This document shows positions 51,607 to 60,091 of a stretch of DNA of 64,000 bases, in pieces; position 1 is the stretch's first letter; each line of letters begins with the position of its first letter. The stretch spans positions 620,001 to 684,000 of the forward strand of contig CAWGGV010000008.1 in the NCBI GenBank assembly GCA_963822255.1, in the 5' to 3' direction. Made by a program: the position numbers and the translations under genes. Under the pieces are notes generated by a model, which ran no database searches, was not told the DNA's origin, and worked only from the letters and a program-made list of their open reading frames with translations. This stretch comes from UBA7803 sp963822255. Its GTDB lineage: Bacteria > Pseudomonadota > Gammaproteobacteria > Pseudomonadales > Azotimanducaceae.

Positions 51607-51795
51607 ATGACCCTCTGGCAACGGTTGCTGATCACCATCGTCGCCATATTCCTGGCGAGCTATCTGGCCGGGCTGATCTGGCAGGCCGCCTTCGACACCC
51701 GCCTGCCAAGCTTCCTCGGCGGGATCGTCGGCGGCCTTTCGGCCATTCCGGTATGGGGATTCCTGGAGCGCGTGCGGTCGAAGCGCAAACGCTGA
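51607..51795 (+). CDS. Small membrane protein
   Basis: A 62-residue hypothetical protein with two likely membrane segments (LLITIVAIFLASYLAGLIWQ and LGGIVGGLSAIPVWGFL) and a basic C-terminus (ERVRSKRKR) that should stay in the cytoplasm. It starts 10 nt after the CBS-BON stop and may be co-transcribed. No family recognised. Confidence 0.6.
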   Translation: MTLWQRLLITIVAIFLASYLAGLIWQAAFDTRLPSFLGGIVGGLSAIPVWGFLERVRSKRKR

Positions 51796-51895
51796 GAGGC
51801 GTGGGTCAGTCCTGGCTTGCCGCCATGTGAATCGTCACGCGCGGATCGGCACTGGCCAACTCAGCTGACATCAGCTCATACCGCGGTCGGCTGAC

Positions 51896-53071
51896 TCAAA
51901 GAATCACCCCCTCCTCCCGCAAACCCGCGATCCGTGCCTCATCGACCCCGAGCTCCGTCAGCACCGCGGCCGAGTCACTGCCCGGGTCGGGCGCCGCGTG
52001 ATCGAACCGCTCGGGCTGCGGAAACGCCGACAGATTGATGGGCGAGCGGATCAGCATGAGGTCGCCGAGCTCCGGGTGCGGCGCCGGCTTGGCCATCTTC
52101 AGGTGCTGGACTTGCAGGTCCTCGAACGCCTGGCCGATGTCGTTGATGGGGCCGCACGGGACACCGGCGGCGTTCAGCACCTCCACCAGTTCGGCGGTGG
52201 TATAGCGCCGGGTCACTTCGTTGATGTCGGCCTTGAGCTGGTCCTTGTGCGCGGTGCGATCGCGGTGTCCTCGGTAGTTCGGGTTGTCACGCAGACTGGC
52301 GGCATCGAGGGCTTCGCAGAAACGGCCCCACAGGCGCCGGCCGGACGCCGCGATGTTGACCAGGCCGTCTTGCGACTTGAACGTGCCCATGGGCACCTGG
52401 TAGGGATGATCGTTGCCCTGAGCAGTGGGGACCTCTCCGGTCATGGTGTAACGCGCACCCTGGAAGTCCAGCTTGTTCATCATCGCTTCGAGCAGTGACG
52501 TGTGCACCCACTGGCCCTCGCCGGTGCGTTCCCGGTGCAGGAGCGCCAGGAGAATACCCTGCCCCAGGAACATGCCCGCGCTGGTGTCGCTGATGGCGAT
52601 GCCCACCCGCATGGGGCTGCCGTCTGGCTCGCCCGTCACCGACATGAGGCCGCTCATGCCCTGGACGATCTGGTCGACCCCGGCGCGGTCGCCGTAGGGG
52701 CCGTCCTGGCCGAAACCGGAGATGCTGGCGTAAATGATGGCGGGGTTCACCGCGCGCACGGACTGGTAGTCGACGCCCAGGCGGTGCTTCACGTCCGCGC
52801 GGAAATTCTCGACGATGACATCCGCGCCGCGGGCGAGCTCCATGAAGATCTCGAGGCCTCGCGGATCCTTCAGGTTCACCGCCAGGCTGCGCTTGTTGCG
52901 ATGCAGATTCTGCTCGTCAGGGCCGTGGCGGGCGCCGGTGACGCCACCGCTTTCCACCGGCTGCTCGACCTTGATGACGTCGGCGCCCCAGTCGGCAAGC
53001 AGCCGCACGGCGGTGGGGCCAGCGCGGGCGTGGGTGAGGTCCAGGACTCGGAGGTGGGATAGTGGGCCCAT
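51896..53071 (-). CDS. CoA transferase, family III (CaiB/BaiF)
   Basis: A 391-residue family III CoA transferase. LRVLDLTHARAGPTAVRLLA, WGADVIKVEQPVESGGVTGA, ADVIVENFRADVKHRLGVDY and YASISGFGQDGPYGDRAGVD cover the CoA-binding and catalytic Asp regions. The start at ATG 53071 has GGAG 8 nt upstream; an earlier in-frame ATG at 53092 lacks one. The frame remains open further upstream into REP-like repeats, which is chance. Substrates unknown. It lies downstream of the D-aminoacylase-like gene on the same strand. Confidence 0.9.
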   Translation of the reverse strand: MGPLSHLRVLDLTHARAGPTAVRLLADWGADVIKVEQPVESGGVTGARHGPDEQNLHRNKRSLAVNLKDPRGLEIFMELARGADVIVENFRADVKHRLGVDYQSVRAVNPAIIYASISGFGQDGPYGDRAGVDQIVQGMSGLMSVTGEPDGSPMRVGIAISDTSAGMFLGQGILLALLHRERTGEGQWVHTSLLEAMMNKLDFQGARYTMTGEVPTAQGNDHPYQVPMGTFKSQDGLVNIAASGRRLWGRFCEALDAASLRDNPNYRGHRDRTAHKDQLKADINEVTRRYTTAELVEVLNAAGVPCGPINDIGQAFEDLQVQHLKMAKPAPHPELGDLMLIRSPINLSAFPQPERFDHAAPDPGSDSAAVLTELGVDEARIAGLREEGVIL

Positions 53072-53125
53072 GGGTTCGCTCCGTGTTGTCATCTTTGTTG
53101 GAGGAATGGCTGCCCGCCAGTTCAG

Positions 53126-53250
53126 ATCGCGACCGGGAGGTCGCTCCCAGGCGGTCTTAGTCGCTCCCACAGGCGGTCTAGTCGCTCCCACAGGCGGTCT
53201 TAGTCGCTCCCACAGCGGCCTCCACAAGCGGCCTTAGTCGCTCCCATGGG
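53126..53250. repeat. REP-like element with about 22-bp tandem units
   Basis: Starts with one arm of the REP-like hairpin (ATCGCGACCGGGAGGTCGC). Four or five imperfect tandem units of about 22 bp follow, of the form CTTAGTCGCTCCCACAGGCG. The other arm is not present, so the array looks like a tandem expansion of half an element. It lies between two co-directional genes, upstream of the CoA transferase. Confidence 0.8.
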
Positions 53251-53255
53251 CGACC

Positions 53256-54953
53256 TTACCGGATCAGCCGGCCTGGCAGCGCGTCCGTGGGTTCGCCGCG
53301 CTGGTACGTCACTTCGCCGCTGACGACGGTGGCGAGGAAGCCCTCCGTCTTCTGCTCGAGCCGGGCGCCGCCTGCGGGCAGATCGTGGACGATCTCGGGC
53401 GCGTGATTCCGCAGGTTTGCGAAGTCGATGACGTTCAGGTCTGCCTTCATGCCCGGCGCGAGCACGCCGCGGTCGTGGAGGTCCACCGCGCGCGCGGTGT
53501 CGTGGGTCTGGCGCTTCACCAGGGTCGGCAGATCGATGCGTTCCCCGCGGCTGCGATCGCGGCCCCAATGGGTGAGCAGGGTGGTGGCGAAGCTGGCGTC
53601 GCAGATCGTGCCGACGTGGGCACCGCCGTCGCCGAGGCCGGGAACCGTGTTCTTGTGCAGCAGCATCTCCCGGCAGCAGTCCAGGTTGTTCTCGGCGTAG
53701 TTGGCGAACGGGGTGTAGAACAGCGTGCGTCCACCGTTCTCCAGCATCAGCTCGTAGGTCAGATCCCACGGGTCGCGGTTCGCCGCCGCCGCATGGGCGG
53801 CGATGCTGTCCTCGGGCGCCGGCTCGTAGTCCGGCGGGTCGCCGAGCACCCACACCTTCCGCGTACCGTCCATGAGCTTGAACAGCCGGGCAAAGCCGGA
53901 CGAAGGCTCCTCGGCGAGGATGCGCGCCTTGCGTGCCGGATCCTTCAGCGCCTCGATGCGCTCAGGGAGCGGGAGCTTGGCCACGTCCATATAGGACGGC
54001 CGGGTGATGAACGGGTTCAGGGTGGTGGTGAGCCCCATGAGGATGCCGATGGGTCGCGGCGCCACCTGACCGCGCATGACGAGACCCGCATCGCTGGCGG
54101 ACTCGATGAGCCCAAGGATCTTTCGCCAGCCGTTGGGCGAGAGGCCCTGCGCCAGCGAGATCGACATGGGCCGGCCGCTGGCCTCGGTGATGGCGCGCAG
54201 CATGCCGAACTCGTCGGGCAGGTCACCGAAGTCGGAGATCATCTCCATGACGCCGCGGCCCGCGTCCTTGAGCCCGAGGGCGATGCCCATGAGCTCGTCG
54301 AGCTCGGCCGTGAGCGACGGTGTCGGCGCGCCTTTGCTGCTGCGGTGATTCAAGGTGCGGGAGCTCGAGAAGCCCATGGCGCCGGCGCGGATGGCCTCTG
54401 CCGTGATGGCGCGCATCTGGGCGATGTCGTCGGCGGTGGCGGCCTCACGATCGGCGCCGCGCTGGCCCATGACGTAGACGCGCAGCGCGCCGTGGGGGAG
54501 CTGGGCGCCGATGTCCATGTCGTAGCGGCGGCCCGCCAGGTAGTCGAGGTACTGAGGGAACGTCTCCCAGTCCCACGAGATGCCTTCGTGCAGCGCCGCG
54601 CCCGGGATGTCCTCCACGCCCTCCATCAGCTCGATCAGCAGCTCGTGGTCGGTGGGCCGCACCGGCGCGAAGCCGACGCCGCAATTGCCCATGACCACGG
54701 TGGTGACGCCGTGGTAGCAGGAAGGCGCCATGCGGTTCGACCAGGTGGCCTGGCCGTCGTAGTGGGTGTGGATGTCGACGAAGCCGGGAGTCACCAGGGC
54801 TCCGGCGGCGTCGACCTCGCGCCGACCGCGGCCGTCGATGCGGCCAACCTCGATGATGCGACCACCGCTGACGGCCACGTCCGCCGTCCGTTCCGGCGCG
54901 CCGGTGCCGTCGATCACCGTACCGCCGCGAATGACCAGATCCGGTTGTGACAT
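53256..54953 (-). CDS. N-acyl-D-amino-acid deacylase family amidohydrolase
   Basis: A 565-residue metal-dependent amidohydrolase from ATG 54953. LVIRGGTVIDGTGAPERTAD begins the composite beta domain, TPGFVDIHTHYDGQATW supplies the HxH zinc ligands, and MGNCGVGFAPVRPTDHELLI is the family's Cys-containing metal loop. GLGDGGAHVGTICDASFATT supplies the late His and Asp. Family members split acyl-D-amino acids or related cyclic amides, and many are unassigned. The upstream open frame is a chance extension through a REP-like element. The CoA transferase follows on the same strand after a REP array. Confidence 0.9.
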   Translation of the reverse strand: MSQPDLVIRGGTVIDGTGAPERTADVAVSGGRIIEVGRIDGRGRREVDAAGALVTPGFVDIHTHYDGQATWSNRMAPSCYHGVTTVVMGNCGVGFAPVRPTDHELLIELMEGVEDIPGAALHEGISWDWETFPQYLDYLAGRRYDMDIGAQLPHGALRVYVMGQRGADREAATADDIAQMRAITAEAIRAGAMGFSSSRTLNHRSSKGAPTPSLTAELDELMGIALGLKDAGRGVMEMISDFGDLPDEFGMLRAITEASGRPMSISLAQGLSPNGWRKILGLIESASDAGLVMRGQVAPRPIGILMGLTTTLNPFITRPSYMDVAKLPLPERIEALKDPARKARILAEEPSSGFARLFKLMDGTRKVWVLGDPPDYEPAPEDSIAAHAAAANRDPWDLTYELMLENGGRTLFYTPFANYAENNLDCCREMLLHKNTVPGLGDGGAHVGTICDASFATTLLTHWGRDRSRGERIDLPTLVKRQTHDTARAVDLHDRGVLAPGMKADLNVIDFANLRNHAPEIVHDLPAGGARLEQKTEGFLATVVSGEVTYQRGEPTDALPGRLIR

Positions 54954-55004
54954 GACGCTCCCCTGCGTGTGCTGACCGCCGATTGTCGCACAAAAAGGGA
55001 GGGG

Positions 55005-55083
55005 CTGTAGGAGCGCTGGGTACGCTTCCAGCTCCGGATCGCGACCGGGAGGTCGCTCCCACAAGCTGCTACGGCGCTTACAG
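55005..55083. repeat. REP-like element
   Basis: One good arm, TCGCGACCGGGAGGTCGCTC (55039-55058), preceded by a degenerate opposite arm (TGTAGGAGCGCTGGGTACGC). Outer short complementarity is visible (CTGTAGGAGCGC with GCGCTTACAG). It lies between the EthD-type gene and the amidohydrolase start, overlapping the last codons of the former. Confidence 0.65.
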
Positions 55084-55854
55084 GCGGTCGACGAAGAGGT
55101 GTTCCTTGGCCAGCCAGATGGCGGAGCGGGCGAAGTCGACGAACGTGTTCTCGTCCTCGATGGCCCGGCGGCTGGCTTCGCGGCGCTCCAGGGTGGAGAG
55201 CTGCAGGTCGGTGCGGTCGAACCACAGCTCCGCGTGGCCCATGTACGGCTCGACGGCTGTGCCGCGGGCATCCCTCAGGACCTGCTCGAGCTCGTCCTCG
55301 ATGCGGTGAACCTGAACGTAGCGACGGATTCCGGACGCCGCTGCCTGGCGGCGGATCATCGGGCCGTGCTGACCGTACCAGTACCGTTGCGCGGCCGCCT
55401 CGGACCAGCCGTCGCGGCAGCGCAGCGGGTAGTACAGCTTCACCAGGTTGCTGCGCTCCCGGGCCACCAGGTTTTCAGGCACCGGGTTCACCTGCGGTAT
55501 TTCGTGGTTCAGCCACAGAGGTGAGCTCGCCAGGTCGATGAACCTGGCCTCGTCTTCCACCAGCTCGGCGGCCGCCCGCCGACCGGCGTCGGAAGACGTC
55601 GCCTCCATCAATGCCTCGCGATTCTCGAACCACAGCTCGGCGACGCCGTCGTAGGGCGGCTCCATGCTGCCCCGGCTCTCCGCCATGGCGGCGTTGGCGG
55701 GATCGTCCAGCGTCTCAACTTGAACGTACTTCAGGGCGTTGATGCGGCGCGCGTGGCTCGCTACCAGCGGGCCGTGCTCGTCGCGCCAATAGCGCTGGAA
55801 CTCTTCCGCCGAGAGCTCGCCGCGCCGCCTCAATAGATACGTCAGTCGAATCAT
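55078..55854 (-). CDS. Tandem EthD-domain protein
   Basis: A 258-residue protein with two ferredoxin-like EthD domains. The first has LTYLLRRRGELSAEEFQRYW and RDEHGPLVASHARRINALKY; the second LVKLYYPLRCRDGWSEAAAQ and YWYGQHGPMIRRQAAASGIR. Each holds the conserved W-x-x-x-H-G-P motif. EthD-like proteins accompany P450 and other catabolic enzymes, with unclear roles such as small-molecule isomerisation or stabilisation. Downstream genes on the same strand are the amidohydrolase and CoA transferase. Confidence 0.85.
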   Translation of the reverse strand: MIRLTYLLRRRGELSAEEFQRYWRDEHGPLVASHARRINALKYVQVETLDDPANAAMAESRGSMEPPYDGVAELWFENREALMEATSSDAGRRAAAELVEDEARFIDLASSPLWLNHEIPQVNPVPENLVARERSNLVKLYYPLRCRDGWSEAAAQRYWYGQHGPMIRRQAAASGIRRYVQVHRIEDELEQVLRDARGTAVEPYMGHAELWFDRTDLQLSTLERREASRRAIEDENTFVDFARSAIWLAKEHLFVDRL

Positions 55855-55903
55855 GCTCGTGTACCCCTCTCCCGATCGGTGGCTCGAACCCGCGAGGCGC
55901 GGG

Positions 55904-57814
55904 TTACGGACCGCGTAGGGCGTCCATGACCGCGGCGAACTGGTCGCGGTTTTCCTCCGACAGATCGGAGAGCACCTCGTGGGCTTTCAGCAGCCGTTTG
56001 CGGTGCGCGTGCCGGGACTGATCCGGCACGCGCACGCTGTAGGTGGGCTCCGGCACCGCCACCGGCTTGCGGCTGATCCGATCGAGCACAGCGGTCATGC
56101 TGAGCTCGCGGAATGCCTCCTGCAGCGCGTCGGGCACGTGCTGCAGGGTCAGCGCTGCCTGGTGCTCGTCCGCCCATTCCACCAGCTCGTGCAGGGTACC
56201 CAAAACCGTGCTGTCCAGGTACTCGCAATGGCCGAGATCGACGACCAGCTCACGTCCGCCCTCGACCACCGCCGTTGCCGTATCGAGGAGCGCCTGGCCG
56301 CACAGCCAGGTGACACGGCCTTCGAGCACCAGGAACGTGGCCGATTCGGACTCCGCGTAGCGGATGCGCGGCGCATCCTCGCCACCGGCGTCACCGGACT
56401 CCGGCTCCGTCGACTCGTCCAGATACGTCCGCCCCGCCCCCGCCTGAAGCAGAATCATGGAAACGTCGTCGCGGTCCTCCACCTCCTCATCGCCGCTGAC
56501 GTCGCGCAGCAGCCGCGCCAGGGTATTGCCCTCCCCCGGAATGCCCCGCAGCGCTTCACCGATGCCCGCCGGCGTGGGAACGGCGTCGCTCTCGGTCACG
56601 TTGAGAAGCCCGTCCGTGTAGAGCAGCACCCGATCCCCGCGGTCGAGGGCGAGGCTGCGCTCGCCGAAGGCCGCCTCGCGGTAGAGGCCGAGCGCGGGCC
56701 CGGTGTGGGTGAGCAACTCCGTGACACCGTTCGCGCGCACGCAGACCACCGGCGGATGGCCGGCAGACGCCATCAGCAAGTTGCGTTGCTCCATGTCGTA
56801 CAGGCAGTAGGCGGCGGTCACGAACACCCCCGGCGCGGGCTTGTCGTGCTGCATGGCCTCGTTGAGACGGGTCAGCGCCTCGCACGGGCGATACGGGCGG
56901 CCGTCGTCATCCACCAGGCGCAGGCGATTCTTGAACAGCATGGCGATCATGGCCGCGCTCACACCGTGTCCGGCCGCGTCGGCAATGACCAGCACCAGAT
57001 AGCGGTCGTCCACCACCACCGCGTCGAACAGGTCGCCGCCGATGTTACGGCCCGGGCGGTAGAGGGTGTGCAGGCTCACGTCCTTGAGCTTGTCCACCCG
57101 GTGCGGGAGCAGAGACCGCTGGATGATCTCGGCCCGATTCAGATCCCGCTCGATGATCGCGGCCTGGTCCTCCAGCACCAGACACAGCGACGCCAGCTCG
57201 TTACGGGAGCGCACGACCTGGTCATTGCGTTTCTCCAGCGCCTGGTTGGCCGTCGCCAGCGCCGTCTGGCTGCGCTCCAGCTCGGCCACGGTTCGCCGCA
57301 GCTCCATCTGCGCCACCACCTGGCGCGCCAGGGCCTCGAGGCTTGCCCGCTGCCGCCCGTCGATCCGTCGCGGCTCGCGGCCGATCACGCACAGCGTGCC
57401 GAGCGCGTGCCCGGCGGAGGTAACCAGCGGCGCGCCGGCATAGAAGCGGATGCCGGGCGGCCCTGTGACCAGCGGGTTGTCCGCAAAGCGAGGGTCCCGG
57501 GTGGCGTCTTCCACCACCAGCACCTTGCCCGGGTCCAGGATGGCGTGGGCGCAGAACGCGCGGTCACGCGGGGTCTCCGAGGCTTCGACGCCGATCCTCG
57601 ACTTGAACCACTGACGGTTTTCGTCGACCAGGCTCACCAGCGCGATGGGGGTGCCACAGACCTGCGCAGCAATGCGCGTGATGTCGTCGTAGCCGGCCTC
57701 CGGCAGGGTATCGAGAATCTCGTACTCGCGAAGGGCCGCCAGCCGCGCGGCTTCGTTGTCCGGCTCGGGCGCGGATTTCACTGAAGACTCCGGCATCGAG
57801 GCTCGAAGGCCCAT
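55904..57814 (-). CDS. GAF-SpoIIE phosphatase-STAS signalling protein
   Basis: A 636-residue soluble signalling protein. A GAF domain (about 28-168; ALVSLVDENRQWFKSRIGVE, FCAHAILDPGKVLVVEDATR) leads into a coiled coil (about 170-225). A PP2C/SpoIIE phosphatase follows (about 230-440; YRPGRNIGGDLFDAVVVDDR, LVIADAAGHGVSAAMIAMLF, DRVLLYTDGLLNVTESDA, with metal-binding Asp residues). The final domain (about 480-590; TAVVEGGRELVVDLGHCEYL, DSTVLGTLHELVEWA) is a STAS domain with the phosphorylatable Ser in YLDSTV. Having phosphatase and STAS target in one chain suggests self-contained partner switching. It lies 46 nt downstream of the metallopeptidase gene. Confidence 0.9.
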   Translation of the reverse strand: MGLRASMPESSVKSAPEPDNEAARLAALREYEILDTLPEAGYDDITRIAAQVCGTPIALVSLVDENRQWFKSRIGVEASETPRDRAFCAHAILDPGKVLVVEDATRDPRFADNPLVTGPPGIRFYAGAPLVTSAGHALGTLCVIGREPRRIDGRQRASLEALARQVVAQMELRRTVAELERSQTALATANQALEKRNDQVVRSRNELASLCLVLEDQAAIIERDLNRAEIIQRSLLPHRVDKLKDVSLHTLYRPGRNIGGDLFDAVVVDDRYLVLVIADAAGHGVSAAMIAMLFKNRLRLVDDDGRPYRPCEALTRLNEAMQHDKPAPGVFVTAAYCLYDMEQRNLLMASAGHPPVVCVRANGVTELLTHTGPALGLYREAAFGERSLALDRGDRVLLYTDGLLNVTESDAVPTPAGIGEALRGIPGEGNTLARLLRDVSGDEEVEDRDDVSMILLQAGAGRTYLDESTEPESGDAGGEDAPRIRYAESESATFLVLEGRVTWLCGQALLDTATAVVEGGRELVVDLGHCEYLDSTVLGTLHELVEWADEHQAALTLQHVPDALQEAFRELSMTAVLDRISRKPVAVPEPTYSVRVPDQSRHAHRKRLLKAHEVLSDLSEENRDQFAAVMDALRGP

Positions 57815-57860
57815 GTTAGCCGCTTCCGCGCCGGAGGGCGAAGCGGCGTCCTGACGAACC

Positions 57861-58928
57861 CTACCCGTTTCCGTGGATCACCGAGTGCACCAGCTCCAGC
57901 TTGTCCACCGCCGGCGCCGCCAGCACGAACGGATAGGCGTCGCCCTGCCCCATGCTCTGGTTGAGGCAGTTGAGCGCCGTGGTCAGCGGCAGCCAGTGCG
58001 CGACCAGCTCGCGAAAGTCGCCGGTGGCCGTCGGATCGAAGTTCTCCGCGACGGCGGCGGCGTCGCCCTCCGGGACTCGAGGTGAGAGCCAGAGCCCGAG
58101 CTGCCAGGCGGTCTCCAGGGTATCCACCATGTGCAGGTAATGGGCCCAGCTCTCCGCCCAGTCTTCCCAGGGATGGGCGCTGGCGTAGGCGCTGACGAAG
58201 CGGGCCGGCCAGTCCGGCGGCGGGCCCTGGTCGTAGTGACGGGCGAGCGCATCGGGGTAGGACGCCTGCTCGTCGCCGAACAGCTCCCGGAACCGCGTCA
58301 GCCAACGGGAGCCGCGAACCAGCCGGTCCCAGTAGTAATGGCCGGACTCGTGGCGGAAGTGGCCGAGCAAGGTGCGGTACGGCTCCGCCATCTGCCGGCG
58401 CATCTGCTCCCGGACCGCATCGTCGGCTTCGGCGATGTCCAGGGTGATGACCCCGTCCGCGTGGCCGGTGAGCACGCCGCCCCCTTCCCGGAACAGCGGA
58501 TTGGTATCGGCCAGGAAGTCGAACGCAAGGCCCCGGCCGGGCGCCTCCAGCTGGCTCTCGACCGGCAGACCGAGGCGCAACAGGCCGTAGACCAGACGGT
58601 TGCGCTCCGTCTGCAGGCGCCGCCACAGGGCCAGGTTCCCCGGCACCGACAGGTTCGGGATGGTGCGATTCAGGCGGCAGGCCCGGCACAGAGGATGGTC
58701 GTCGGCGGCGGGCACCATCCAGTTGCAGGCAGCGTGCTGCTCATAGTTGGCGCACAACCGGTAGCGGCCGCCGCCACCGCCCAGCCGACGCCAGCCGTCG
58801 GGGGCCGGCTCGAACGCGGCGAGCGCCAGCTCGTCGGCCACGAACCCCAGCCGGCTGCCGCAGCGCACGCACTGCACGTTCTCGAAGTAGACGGTCTGGC
58901 CGCAGCAACCACAGGCGAACAGCTTCAT
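57861..58928 (-). CDS. Zinc-ribbon metallopeptidase (Peptidase_Mx type)
   Basis: A 355-residue putative zinc peptidase. The N-terminus has two zinc-ribbon-like Cys sets (FACGCCGQTVYFENVQCVRCG; CANYEQHAACNWM and CRACRLNRT). The catalytic HExxH is HESGH (193-197) in LGHFRHESGHYYWDRLV. AHPWEDWAESWAHYLHMVDT gives the downstream Glu/Asp and His ligands. The family is uncharacterised biochemically. It is the fourth gene of the amidoligase operon, 9 nt after the membrane-protein gene, so it might process the amide product or a protein carrying it; that is inference. Confidence 0.85.
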   Translation of the reverse strand: MKLFACGCCGQTVYFENVQCVRCGSRLGFVADELALAAFEPAPDGWRRLGGGGGRYRLCANYEQHAACNWMVPAADDHPLCRACRLNRTIPNLSVPGNLALWRRLQTERNRLVYGLLRLGLPVESQLEAPGRGLAFDFLADTNPLFREGGGVLTGHADGVITLDIAEADDAVREQMRRQMAEPYRTLLGHFRHESGHYYWDRLVRGSRWLTRFRELFGDEQASYPDALARHYDQGPPPDWPARFVSAYASAHPWEDWAESWAHYLHMVDTLETAWQLGLWLSPRVPEGDAAAVAENFDPTATGDFRELVAHWLPLTTALNCLNQSMGQGDAYPFVLAAPAVDKLELVHSVIHGNG

Positions 58929-58937
58929 GCCGAGCTC

Positions 58938-59390
58938 CTAAACCGAACCCGAGAGAGTGAGACCCATCCAGCTCACCAGGCCGAGCAGGATGGCGTAACG
59001 TGCCCCCTTGCCCAGCGCCGTGAGCGAGAGGAACAGCGCAAAGCGCACGCGCATGACGCCGGCGACGAAGGTGAGGGCGTCGCCGCCCACCGGCGCCCAC
59101 GACAGCAGCAGCGACCACACCCCGTAGCGCTGGAACCACTGCTGGGCCCGCCCCAGCGCGCCGCTACGGAACGGAAACCAGCGCCGATCCTGAAAGCGCA
59201 GCAGATGGCGGCCCAGCACGTAATTGACCACCGCGCCGAGGGTATTGCCGGCGGTCGCCCAGCCCCAGAGCAGCGGCGGGTCGTAACCCGCGGCCAGCAG
59301 CCCCGCCACCATCACCTCCGAGTACGCCGGCAGCAGGGTGGCCGCCGCGAACGAGACGAGGAACAGGCTGACGTACGGATCGCCCGTCAT
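58938..59390 (-). CDS. YqaA/DedA-like membrane protein
   Basis: A 150-residue membrane protein of the YqaA (SNARE-associated/VTT-like) family. SLFLVSFAAATLLPAYSEVM, WATAGNTLGAVVNYVLGRHL, and LLLSWAPVGGDALTFVAGVM with the conserved PVGGDALT re-entrant loop are visible. Relatives act as lipid scramblases or flippases. The ATG at 59390 overlaps the amidotransferase-like stop by 4 nt (ATGA), which ties this protein to the amidoligase operon and suggests membrane passage of a product. Confidence 0.87.
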   Translation of the reverse strand: MTGDPYVSLFLVSFAAATLLPAYSEVMVAGLLAAGYDPPLLWGWATAGNTLGAVVNYVLGRHLLRFQDRRWFPFRSGALGRAQQWFQRYGVWSLLLSWAPVGGDALTFVAGVMRVRFALFLSLTALGKGARYAILLGLVSWMGLTLSGSV

Positions 59391-60091
59391 CCTGCGGCCT
59401 CCTCGGCTTCGAATTCCTGCCTGGCGGCGCGCACCAGAGCGGCGAACAGTCCCCGCTGCAGGCGCGAGGCCAGCAGGAACTCGGGATGCCATTGCACCCC
59501 CAGCAGAAACGGCCGGTCCGGGTCTTCCACCGCCTGGACGATGTCGTCGAGATCGCGGCCGGAGATCCTGAGGCCCCGGCCAAGCCGGTCGATCCCCTGA
59601 TTGTGCAGGCTGTTGATGCGGCCACGCACGGTGCCGAGCAGCTCGAACAAGCGGCTGCCGGGCTCCACCAGCAGGGTCTTCAGAGGCAGGATGGTACGCC
59701 GCTGGGAGGTACGGCGGCGGCGGCTGCGCAGATCCTGATGAAGGTCGCCGCCGAGGCACACGTTCAAAAGCTGAGCTCCCCGGCAGATGCCCAGTAGCGG
59801 CAGCCCCCGGGTCAGCGCGTCGTCGATGACGGCGGATTCGAAGGCATCCCGGTCCGGGTCGTAGTGAGGAAGCACCTGCGACTCCTGCGCGTAGAGCACC
59901 GGATCCACGTCATGACCGCCGGTGATCACGACGCCGTGGAACGGCCGCGTCGACGCCCGGTCCGCGGGTGACAGCTGCGCCGTGCGGCCGCCGGCGAGGA
60001 ATACCGCCAGCGCCACGCACAGGCGCGGCATGGCGCCACCGCGGCGGGGCCCGGTGACGGCGATCAGAGGTCGTCCGGATTCACGAGCCAT
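59387..60091 (-). CDS. Class I glutamine amidotransferase-like hydrolase (Peptidase_C26/PuuD type)
   Basis: A 234-residue protein of the gamma-glutamyl hydrolase branch of class I amidotransferases. VVITGGHDVDPVLYAQE is the GGxDVxPxxY motif of PuuD-like enzymes. LLGICRGAQLLNV contains the nucleophile Cys103, and LLGVQWHPEF the His202-Glu204 pair. PuuD hydrolyses gamma-glutamyl-GABA. Here the partner is an amidoligase whose gene overlaps this start by 28 nt, so the pair could form and break the same type of amide. The start codon is not certain because of that overlap. Confidence 0.87.
   Translation of the reverse strand: MARESGRPLIAVTGPRRGGAMPRLCVALAVFLAGGRTAQLSPADRASTRPFHGVVITGGHDVDPVLYAQESQVLPHYDPDRDAFESAVIDDALTRGLPLLGICRGAQLLNVCLGGDLHQDLRSRRRRTSQRRTILPLKTLLVEPGSRLFELLGTVRGRINSLHNQGIDRLGRGLRISGRDLDDIVQAVEDPDRPFLLGVQWHPEFLLASRLQRGLFAALVRAARQEFEAEEAAG

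Noticed and set aside
53092..53227. N-terminal extension of the CoA transferase through the REP array
   Set aside because: The translated repeats (WERPPGRD type) are chance open frame; a ribosome site supports ATG 53071.
53385..54950. A 521-codon plus-strand frame
   Set aside because: Shadow of the D-aminoacylase family gene; composition is His/Arg/Gly-rich without recognisable segments.
55979..57784. A 601-codon plus-strand frame
   Set aside because: Lies entirely antisense to the GAF-SpoIIE-STAS gene, whose three domains are unmistakable.
58131..59600. A 489-codon plus-strand frame across three genes
   Set aside because: Antisense to the peptidase, YqaA-like and amidotransferase-like genes of the amidoligase operon.
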